Source: Cocos nucifera
Taxonomy: Eukaryota > Streptophyta > Magnoliopsida > Arecales > Arecaceae
Assembly: GCA_006176705.1 (NCBI GenBank)
Contig: QRFJ01000759.1
Coordinates: 124,001 to 188,000 of the forward strand
DNA: 64,000 nt
Reading direction: 5' to 3'
Both the position numbers and the translations under genes were made by a program. Each line of letters starts with the position of its first letter. Position 1 is the first letter of the stretch. The notes beneath the pieces were generated by a model. That model had not been told where the DNA came from and did no database searches. It saw only the letters and a list, made by a program, of their open reading frames with translations. Below, piece after piece: positions 55,118-64,000 of the stretch.

Positions 55118-56270
55118 TTTTTCAAAAAATATGGCATGTCGACTCGTAATCACATTGTGATCTTCTAGAATGTAGAAATAATATCCTAATGACTCTTTAG
55201 GATATCCTATAAATCGAGCTCTAAAGGACCTAAAGTCTAACTTGTCCACTTGTTGTCTTTTGACATGAGCCGAACAACCCCAAATTCTGAGATGACTCAA
55301 ACTTGGTTTCTTACATTGCCATATCTCATATGGTGTGGTAGGAACGGTTTTAAAAGAAACCCTATTCAGTAAGTATATTGCAGTTAACAAACAATGTCCT
55401 CAAAGAAAATTAGAGAGGTCTGTGAAGCACATCATGGATCGGACCATCTCTAATAGGATCTGGTTTCTCTATTCTGAAACCCTATTAAGTTGAGGTGTTC
55501 CAGGTGGAGTCCATTGAGAGACTATGATTTAATGGGTTTTTCAGTTTTCTTTTCTACTTCATGTCTGAATTTCATGAACTTTTCAAAAGCTTCAGACTTG
55601 TGTCTCATAAGATACACATACCCATACCTAGATAAATCATCGATAAAGGTTATGAAGCAGATAAAGTTGCCTTTAGTTGACACATCAAATGGGTTGCACA
55701 CATCAGTATGTATTAGGGCAAGAAGATCCATGGCCCTTTCCTCATGTCCTACAAAAGGGAGCTTAGTCATTTTACCATGAAGACAAGATTCATAAATTAG
55801 ATATAACTCAAAAGTTAACAGCCTCAATAGCCCGATTTTCTCTAATTTGTTAATCCTATCTTCTGCTATATGATCTAGTCTTAGGTGCCATAGATACCTA
55901 TCATTTGGACTATCCCTAGGTCGTTTTATGGCATTCACATTTTGCTCGATATTAAAAATAGATACATCAATATGTAACTGGTAAAGACCATTAATAAGTA
56001 AATCACTTGTAATTTTATTTCTTTCATAAAGAATGTTATAATGGTCCTTAAGAAAACTAATTACATAGTCTTCTAGTGCTAGGCATGAAATAGAAATCAA
56101 ATTTTTGCTTGCTGCAGGCACATAATAATAATCTTTTAATACTAAGTCTAAATCAGATGGTAGTCAAAGAGGATATGTTTTCATGGCCACGACAGCAACC
56201 CTTGCTCTATTTTTGACGTGTAGGATCATATCACCATCCATCAGCCTCTTGCTATCCTTAAGACCCTACA
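55118..56270 (-). pseudogene. Element A integrase, core deleted
   Basis: GAG-pre-integrase and zinc-binding parts are clear (NLISISCLALEDYVISFL, HLRLDHIAEDRINKLEKIG, ESCLHGKMTKLPF), then HTDVCNPFDVSTKGNF and DDLSRYGYVYLMRHKSEAF. The text then runs from EKKTEKPIKS straight into the NGxxER region. Compared with element B about 70 bases are missing near 55530, removing the RSDRGGEY segment with the second catalytic Asp. C-terminal DLSRY-to-GYPKESLGYYFY region present at 55390-55150. Confidence 0.8.
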
Positions 56271-57215
56271 TGGAAGTGCATAAATGAGTATTAGAATCAG
56301 AGTCAAGCACCCAACTGGATGCAAAAGAAACCATAAGATTAGACTCAATAACGAGCATACCTCCAGAAGGACCTGCTTCCTTCTTATTCTTTAGGGTGAC
56401 TAGGTAAGTAGGGCAGTTCCGCTTCCAGTGGCCATCATTGTTGCAATAAAAATACTTTCTTTTGTCAGCGGCCTTCTTCTTCAGCTCTGCCTTTTTCTTC
56501 TTTCCTCCTTCCACCTTCTACTTTTTCATAGACTTTTTCTTCTTTCGAAAAGACTTTCTCTTGGAAGAAGTTCATTCCATAGCAAGCACTGAGCCTTTAG
56601 AACCTTTCATAGAAATCTCAGCAGTAACCAGCATGTTCATAAGTTCGATCAGGGAATTTTGAAGTTTATGCATATGGTAGTTCATGATGAACTGCCCATA
56701 TGCATCAGTCAAAGACTGCAGAATTATATCATTCTGCAAATTTAGGTCCAACTTCACTTCGAGCTTCCAAGCTCTTCCAAATTCTTGATCATCATCAGAC
56801 AATGATCTTGGACTGACTGGCCATCGCACATTTTAGCCTTGAATAGTCATTTAGTGACTTGATACTTGGCTGCGCAACTCTGTTCACCAAACATCTCTTG
56901 TAGGTGAGCCAACATTTGATGGGCAGTCTTGATATCTTCATGTTGGCACTAAAGCTCATCAGACATGGAGCCCAACATGTAGTATCTGGCCTTGTTATCT
57001 TTGTCCATCCACTTGTCAAGAGATGCTCTTTGTTCAGTGGATGGACGAGTTAGTAAGGTGGGAGGATTCTGATCCAATACATGAGTTAACTTCTCAAAAT
57101 CCAAAATAATTTTGAAGTTTCGAAGCCAATCCTTGTAATTGGGTCTGGTCAGTCTATGGGTGTCCAGGATTCGTGCTAGTGGGTTGGATGCAGATATTTT
57201 TCTGTAGAGAGTCAA
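56271..57215 (-). pseudogene. Element A gag and protease
   Basis: Gag starts at ATG 57215 (MTLYRKISASNPLARIL) with DWLRNFKIILDFEKL and WMDKDNKARYYMLGSMSDEL, then after frame changes LEVKLDLNLQNDIILQSL and MLVTAEISMKGSKGS. A TGA follows ME, and a TAG interrupts the Lys-rich stretch; element C has stops at the same two codons. The zinc knuckle is YFYCNNDGHWKRNC (56466-56425). Protease reads SSWVLDSDSNTHLCTS, so DSG has become DSD. Confidence 0.8.
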
Positions 57216-59057
57216 AGTTTCTAGTTAGATATTATAATTAAGACTTGAATAATTTATTTAAAAATTTTATTTTTAAATAAATTACCTTTCACTATTTTCT
57301 TGGATCTCTACACTTCCTCTATAGAGATGCAAAAATCTCCATGATTAATGATTTCTAGTGGGTGGTGTGGTCCCACCAACTGACTTATCACCTCACCTAA
57401 CAGTTATTGGTGATGGATTAGCCAATCAGTGAACAACTCTTATTCTATGATTCTCTAATCATGGTGCACCCAAACTTGGTCCCTAATTCATGAATCTCAC
57501 CTTGCCCTGAATATTGATCCACTTCTTAGTTAAGTCAGACCTACCATTTGCATAGGTTGGATTCTCAATTGAGTCTCTCACCGTATCCAGAATATTAAGC
57601 CCAATTCGTCCTCCAGTCTGTAGCATCCAATGCCTAATAAATATGATTGCATCTTTTCGGCGCAACTGAACCACTATAACCAATCGAGAATAATCAATCC
57701 TGAAAAGGGCCCGCACATCTACAATGGTGGAAGACCTTAGACTTAATCTTTTCTTAGGAAGATTTGATTTAGGTCTCATTAAACTAGACTTGACATAGTC
57801 ATAACTATTATAACTAACCTAGTGGCATGGGTTAGCTTGGATTATTGGCCATCTCAGATCAGGACTGAGCCAACAAATATGATCAGATAAGTAAGACCGG
57901 TGGAAGGGATATGCCATTAACTTGATAAGAATGCATTCGAGTCGAGTAGCTTTCAATTAAAAATCAATCGATCACATCTGCCAAACTTATCTTAGACACC
58001 AAATTATTGAGTTAGAATCAATCAGGTTAGCCTACAATCTAGACTCTAACCACTGAGCCTAATTAGGTCTTAGCTTGATTGATCACTCATGTGACTCGAT
58101 CTTGAGCCAGACTTAATCCTATTAGGCTGATCAATTGAAGCACTGTTGATCCTCTCTAACCAATTCTTGATTCGATTTGATCAATCATTTAGACCTAATT
58201 GAGCTATCCAAATCCAAATCCAATTTTATGAATATGTCTTAGATCTGAAATTCTCAATTTTAGTCCTAACCTATTTCATAATCTTAATTCTTAATTAAGT
58301 TTAGAGTTTACAAACAAAACATGTAAATAAAATCGTAGGGTTTAGGATCTAGGGTTCTGCAGAAAATAAGTTCTTAATTTTTGATTAAGGACGAACATGC
58401 AGCACCCCTACATATCATAAGAACCTCCCATCGAATGGAAGGAGAGGGTATTTAAACCCTACTTTATTCTTATGATCGGACGGCCAAGGGGTATGCCTTA
58501 ATCAGAAATATAAGACTACAAAACTAGTTAGATCTACATCATATATCTCATATATAGAAATTGATCTAACATGAAATATGTTTTGCATACATCTCATGTA
58601 TCATATCATGCATTTTTTCAGATCTGAATTATCTCATAATTATCTAAAAAATTAAATTTAAATTGATCACACCAAAATAAATTATATTCTAGATAATTAT
58701 GTAGAACTGTTCTACAACTAGTCTAAACATGCATTCATCATATCTCATATAAATCAAAAATTAAATAATTTTATTTACTATTTTTTAAATCTTATTATAA
58801 TATTTATAACATCAAAAAATAGTAAATAAATTAATCTAAAATTATAACTTAATCAAATTAAATTATGATCATGTAAGACTATGTATAGAACAATTCTATT
58901 TTACAACTAGTCATTCATCTTAAAACTTAGATCTAAATTATTTAATTTTAATTTTTTTGATTTTAGATCTAATCACATCTCATGTGATATTTATAGTCAC
59001 CTAATTATTAGATTAAAAATAAATTAAAATTAGATCTAAATTATTTATAAGAATCTA
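57216..59057 (-). other. Leader of element A
   Basis: About 1.84 kb between primer site and gag, unusually long, A/T-rich near 58560-59050. It contains the open frame 57779-57483 shared with element C. No other coding signal. Confidence 0.65.
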
Positions 59058-59069
59058 GCTCTGATACCA
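59058..59069 (-). promoter_or_regulatory. Primer-binding site of element A
   Basis: TGGTATCAGAGC on the minus strand, two bases from the LTR end (CCTTA at 59072). Confidence 0.85.
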
Positions 59070-59071
59070 GC

Positions 59072-59376
59072 TAAGGAAAAAAATCTAAATTTTTTGGATC
59101 AGGTTCGTTCAGATCTGATTGGATCAAGAGAGATATTTCAAAATTTTTTTTTTAAATCTAAATTAGATTTGAGATATTTTAGATCTAATTTTATAAATCT
59201 AATAAAATAAAATAAAAATAAATTAAATTTGATTTAATTTTATACCTTTTATTGGATAATCAGATTACCCTGTGATGATCCTGCTGATTGACTGAGGTTC
59301 TAGATCTAGCCATGCAAGTGCCAGGCCTCTACCAGTATCCACTCAGACTAAATCTAGAGATCTTCTCCTTCTTTAT
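59072..59376 (-). repeat. 5' LTR of element A, inner 305 bases
   Basis: Matches the end of the 3' LTR of A (TCTAAATTTTTTTGGATCAGG). It is cut at 59377 by element B; the last five bases TTTAT are the probable target duplication. The rest should lie beyond element B. Confidence 0.8.
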
Positions 59377-61677
59377 TGAAGAAAAATCCTGATTTCTCGA
59401 TCCAGGTTCGTCCAGATCTAATCAGATCAAGAGATATATTTCAAAAATTTTTCTCTTGATCTCAATCAGATCTTGATATATTTCAGATCTGATTCTTATT
59501 ATTTTAATAAATAAAATAAAATAAGATAAATTAAATCAAATTTAATTTACCTAATTTGGGTAATCCTATTACCCTATAGATAATCCTGATTGCAGCGGAA
59601 GGTTCTGGATCTAGCCACGCAAGCGCCTGGCCTCTACTGGTATCCACTCGGGTTGGATCTGGAGATCCTCTTCTTCTCTATCATGCCTCCAAAAATTAGA
59701 TCTGGATCTAATCTGGAGGATCTTCAAAACTCCTTTTGAAGATCAGCAGTCGTCCTTTTGCAGCAGTGCAGCCTTCTTGCTTTTGATCGCCTTTCCTTTT
59801 GATCTGGAATCGCACCAACCTAAGTCCAAAACTCTTTTGGACATGGAGAGGAGAAGGGAGAAGAGAGTTTAGGCATGGAGGAAGGAGGGGAGAGGCAGCC
59901 TTGGGGCGTGGGAAATCTTCTATTCTAATTGCATTCGCTTCAATCTGAGTTGGGCGCAGGGTCTTATTTATAGACTAAGCGTGATCCAACTCCTCTTCCT
60001 CTCAACCAATCACAACCCTTTGTGAAATCAGATCTAAATCTGATTGGTTGGAATAGAGACCCCTGGATTCCTCCTTAGAGGGTGCCTAAGACCAGTCAAA
60101 CTGGATTCTTAGTAGAACTCTGATTGGAATCCAAAAGGGAGGTGGAGTCCTTGTCCAACAAGGACTCCTAAGGCGCCTCCAACTTGGGCACACGCCTAGG
60201 GTGGCGTGCACCCTCCTCCTTGCCAGGTTCTGGCAGGGGGACAGGCCCCCACCAGCTCTCCAATAGGTGCATGACATGTGGACTCAAAAGTCAAAGTATC
60301 AATGGTCAACATTTGACCAGTCAAAGGTCAGACTTTTGACCAAAGTCAAAGGAACAAAAAATGGCAGGTGACCAAAAATGGCAGGTAATGTCTTATAAAA
60401 TAAGACAACCTTTCTAACTTGGACAACCTCCAGTCAGACCATATGAAGGCCTCTGATTGAGCACAAACTTCCTTTGGCTCAGTCAGGACAACTTATTTGT
60501 GATAGTAAAAGAAGAACGTTAGGTTCAATCGAGTGCTAGCACGATTTCCTTGAACCTAATTGAATCTCATTCAGATCAATTGAACTAGATCAGTTCAATT
60601 GATGATCACCAGATTCAAACCCTTGTTTGTGTGACCCAGTTAGGTTCAGTTCTGTATGGTAATGGGATATGTCATGATCTCTATCATAGACATCATCGAA
60701 ACTCCTTTCGATGGATCAGAACTCTTCTGATTCGAACAGCTAGAATGATCGATCATCTAAATCATTCTAATTGCTCCCAAAATCCACCAGTGACACCTAG
60801 CAGTATATGGTGGCAACCCATCAGAGCTGAATGCGAACCTCTTGGTGCAGCTACCTGTGTGATTAAGTTCTTCTATCTTGAGCCCCGATCAGATTAGGGT
60901 TAAGGTGAACTCGTCAAACCCTAGTCTCTGTCATATGATGTAATCATTCGATTCGAAGTCCAATGTGAAAATCTAAATAGAAACTCTTTCTATTATTTCA
61001 CTCTACCATGGCCATGGGCTTTCTGGACTTGATTCTCATGATCATCATAGGGCTGCTCCTCTACCACCGAGGTAGATAGATTCCATCTTGATGCAATCCA
61101 GTTCCTACAATGAACATGCTATAGCCAACATACACCTCAGGGTTCCATATGGCTAGGAGACCGAGTAATGGTGTAGTCAAACTATAACACCCTCAAGGTG
61201 AACTGCCGATGCATCTCAGGTCAAAGAACCAGACACACTACTGCAGCATCGAGTCAGTCATTGACGAGAAGGTAGACTTCCCTAATGACTACTCGAGGTG
61301 GTCACGCTCAGTGCCCTCATTCTCTAACGAGTACCTGTACTCTCGCTCCGGTGTCTCCACACCGTAGACTCAAGACTCATCTACTAAAGAGAAGCGATTG
61401 TACACCAACCTTCCGGATCAATCACCATCCTCGTGATGATCCTATGGTCGGGAGCATTTTATGAGTTAATAATGATTATTCATGTCTTAAATTTTCAACT
61501 CTTGAAAATATGAATTATCATTACCATTAACTCAAAGGATGTATCACAGACACTAAATACACATATGTGATAGAAAATAACCCATTTTATTGATTATAGT
61601 CAAAATTATAATTTTGCCCCTAGAAGTGTATTACAAGTGTCAGCCAATTCTGGCTTCTAGGGCACATATATCTAACA
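59377..61677 (-). repeat. 3' LTR of element B
   Basis: On the plus strand it runs from TGAAGAAAAATCC to GGGCACATATATCTAACA, 2301 bases. The purine-rich AAGTGGGAGAT precedes it in element orientation. The antisense open frame of the family runs from a GTG at 60631 to 60897; an upstream TAG shortens it. Confidence 0.85.
59965..59972 (-). promoter_or_regulatory. TATA box of the element B LTR
   Basis: TATAAATA on the minus strand in AGTCTATAAATAAGACC, equivalent to 11224-11231. Confidence 0.6.
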
Positions 61678-61691
61678 ATCTCCCACTTGTC

Positions 61692-64000
61692 CTAAAGCCA
61701 ATTGGCTACAAGTCTAAGTCCCATCTTCTCAAGGTGGGCTTCGATCTTCTGCTGGCCCAACGGCTTTGTAAGTGGGTCTGCCACATTATCTGTGGAGTTG
61801 ACTCTCTTGACCTCGACGTAACCTTTCTCAAGGTAATCGCGGATGAGATGATATCGCCGCTCAATGTGCTTGGACTTCTGGTGAGACCTCGGCTCCTTAG
61901 CAAGGGCTATGGCGCCATTGTTGTCGCAGTAAAGAGGAATGGCATCTGATGGCATTACTCCAATTTCTGCAGCAAACTTCTTGTACCAGAATGCTTCCTT
62001 TGCAGCCTCTGATGCAGCTATATATTCTGCTTCCATGGTGGAATCTGCTATCACAGTTTGCTTGGAACTCTTCCAGCTGACAGCACCACCATTGCACACA
62101 AACAGACTCCAGATGTCGACTTTCGATCATCTATATCAGGACATGAAATCCGAGTCTGTGTATCCCTGGACTTGGAGTTCTCCATTACCAAAGACCAACA
62201 TCATATCCTTAGTTCTTCTCAAGTACTTAAGGATACATTTCACAGAAGTCCAGTGTTCTTCACCTGGATTTGACTGATATCTGCTTGTGACACTCACAGC
62301 ATGGGCTATATCAGGTCGTGTACATAGCATGGCATACATGAGGCTCCCTATTGCAGAAGCATAAGGGATCTTGCTCATGCGTTCTATTTCCTCAGGTGTG
62401 CTGGGGCACATCTTCTTGGAAAGATGAATACCATGTCTGAAGGGTATTAATCCCCTCTTAGAGTTTTCCATACTAAACCTCTTTAGTACTTCCTCTATGT
62501 ACATCTTCTGTGAAAGTCCTAGCATCCTATTCGGTCTATCCCTATAGACCTTAATTCCTAGAATAAAGGATGCTTCACCTAGGTCTTTCATGGAGAATTC
62601 CTTGGACAACCACATCTTGACTGATGTCAACATGGGAATATCATTCCCAATAAGGAGGATGTCATCCACGTACAATACGAGGAAGACAACAGCGCTCCCA
62701 CTGACCCTTTTGAAAACACATGGTTCCTCTTCATTTTTGATGAAACCAAACTTTTTGATCACATCATTGAAACGAGTGTTCCAGCTCCGAGATGCTTGCT
62801 TAAGTCCATATATGGACCTTTGCAGCTTGCAAACCTTGTGATCAGTATCACTGGATGTGAAACCTAGCGGCTGTTCCATATAGATATCTTCCTCAAGATA
62901 TCCATTTAGGAATGCCGTTTTCACGTCCATTTGCCATATTTCATAATCGAAATAGGCTGCAACAGGCAAGCAATGTGCGGATGGATTTTAGCATAGCTAC
63001 TGGGGAAAAGGTATCCTGATAGTCAATGCCTTCGCGTTGACTATAACCTTTTGCCACCAGTCTAGCCTTGAATGTCTCCACATTCCCATCTGCACCAATC
63101 TTTCTCTTGAAGATCCATTTACACCCAATAGGTACTATACCTTCTGGTGGATCTACCAAGGTCCAGACTTGGTTTGAGTGCATCGAGTCAATTTCTGACT
63201 GCATTGCCTCTAGCCATTTCTCGGAGTCGATATCTGATATCGCCTCGTTGTAGGTTTTGGGATCATCACCATGAGCACCATTACCTACGAGGAACATTTT
63301 CCTCTACATCCTCTGAAATAATACCTAAGTATCTTTCAGGGGGACGGGAAAACTCTTTCCGATCTACGAGGTGGAGGAGGTAGTGTTCTTATTGGCTCAA
63401 CCTGATTTGGTTCCACTTGGTCCTTAGCTCGTTCTGCTTGTGAGACTTTCTCATCAAGCTTAATCTGCTTTCCAATGCCGCTATCTTGAATAAACTATTT
63501 TTCAAGAAAGATGGCATGTCGACTCACAATCACATTGTGGTCTTCTGGAATGTAGAAATAGTATCCTAATGACTCTTTAGGATATCCTATGAATCGAGCT
63601 CTGAAAGGACCTAAACTCTAACTTGTCCGCTTGTTGTCTTTTGACATGAGCCGGACAACCCCAAATTCTGAGATGACTCAGACTTGGTTTCTTACCGTGC
63701 CATATCTCATACGGTGTGGTAGGAACGGTTTTAGAGGGAACCCTATTCAGTAGATAAATTGAAGTTAACAATGAATGTCCCCAAAGAAAATCAGGGAGGT
63801 CTGTGAAGCTCATCATGGATCGAACCATATCCAATAGAGTCCGATTTCTCCATTCTGAAACCCCGTTGAGTTGAGGTGTTCCTGGTGGAGTCCATTGAGA
63901 GACTATGCCATTTTTCCTTAAGATAGTCTAGGAATTCCCGGCTAAGGTATTCACCTCCTCGATCTGATCGAAGAACCTTAATGGGTTTTCCAGTTTGTTT
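61692..64000 (-). pseudogene. Element B pol: integrase (partial), reverse transcriptase, RNase H
   Basis: From the window edge: integrase end with NRTLLDMVRSMMSFTDLP and CPAHVKRQQADKLEF (63834-63577), then HAIFLEK followed by TAG (63497-63495). RT follows: SEKWLEAMQSEIDSMHS, VPIGCKWIFKRKIGADGN, ARLVAKGYSQREGIDYQD (63297-62941), WQMDVKTAFLNGYLEEDIY, IYGLKQASRSWNTRF, LVLYVDDILLIGNDIPML (62969-62136). RNase H: DSTMEAEYIAASEAAK, YCDNNGAIALAKEPRSHQ, KHIERRYHLIRDYLEK, DPLTKPLGQQKIEAHLEK, ending in a stop at 61694-61692. All visible active-site residues (YVDD, DNNGA) are kept. The frame is broken by five single-base insertions near 62120, 62955, 63297, 63350 and 63607, plus the TAG. Confidence 0.85.

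Larger units (their letters stand above)
51034..59376 (-). mobile_element. Copia element A (Angela/Tork-like, type 2 LTRs), cut by element B
   Basis: Minus orientation: 5' LTR fragment 59376-59072, primer site 59069-59058, long leader, gag from 57215, protease, integrase, RT, RNase H to 53316, purine tract, 3' LTR 53301-51034. TTTGG (51029-51033) precedes it; the other flank is outside the window. Element B sits in the 5' LTR about 305 bases from the LTR end. Confidence 0.85.
59377..64000 (-). mobile_element. Copia element B (Angela/Tork-like), youngest insertion, runs off the window
   Basis: Minus orientation: 3' LTR 61677-59377, purine tract at 61690-61678, pol from 61692 to the window edge in integrase. 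Motifs are better kept than in A and C. It inserted into the 5' LTR of A. Confidence 0.85.

Noticed and set aside
59377..61677. Possibility that 59377-61677 is the 5' LTR of element A and not part of a new element
   Set aside because: The primer site and LTR end of A are at 59058-59072, and 61678 onwards starts with a purine tract and the pol C-terminus of a second element, so it is the 3' LTR of B.

Overview
This is nuclear DNA of a flowering plant. The evidence is a broken CC-NBS-LRR disease-resistance gene, a CACTA transposon with a plant Transposase_24-like gene, Sirevirus and Angela/Tork-like Ty1-copia elements, and several LTR families. A monocot such as a palm is my guess from the overall flavour; nothing in the window proves it. 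I found no intact cellular gene. Nearly everything is transposon inside transposon, and the history can be read from target-site duplications (TSDs).

Left block (1-16150): an LTR-retroelement 3' end (14937-16150) was hit by a minus-strand Sirevirus (7388-14936). That Sirevirus was later hit by a solo LTR (9526-11796) and by another LTR (about 5839-7387). The latter was split by a complete-ended CACTA element (251-5838, TSD TCT). Gene block (16160-23300): a minus-strand CNL pseudogene (16160-21451) is interrupted in its LRRs by a 2.4-kb solo LTR (17036-19472, perfect TSD CCACT). Upstream lie a LINE RVT zinc-binding relic and a short hairpin element.

Right block (23369-64000): one old copia element (G; LTR 23369-24248 plus 50195-50458, gag 50491-50765) hosts two nests, each reaching four levels. 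Nest 1: copia element C (24249-50194, plus) sits in the LTR of G. C carries a foreign LTR in its 5' LTR (25846-28103), a 7-kb non-autonomous element F in its leader (29329-36331, TSD ACTTT), and a small non-autonomous LTR element D in gag (38052-44449, TSD CCATG). D in turn carries a head-to-head relative E (38959-42555). Nest 2: a Sirevirus LTR piece in gag of G (50766-51033) is hit by copia element A (51034-59376, minus), and the 5' LTR of A is hit by copia element B (59377 to beyond the window, minus).

Most interesting: the D/E family has no gag or pol, and the LTR end of E seems to have moved outward to swallow an older primer-binding site. Three copia copies carry a stop codon at the same position between integrase and RT, and two copies share further stop positions in gag. 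An antisense reading frame is kept open in four LTR copies. One LTR is flanked by a 303-bp duplication instead of a TSD. Half of the CACTA element is a large foldback. B has an almost clean pol broken by five single-base insertions.
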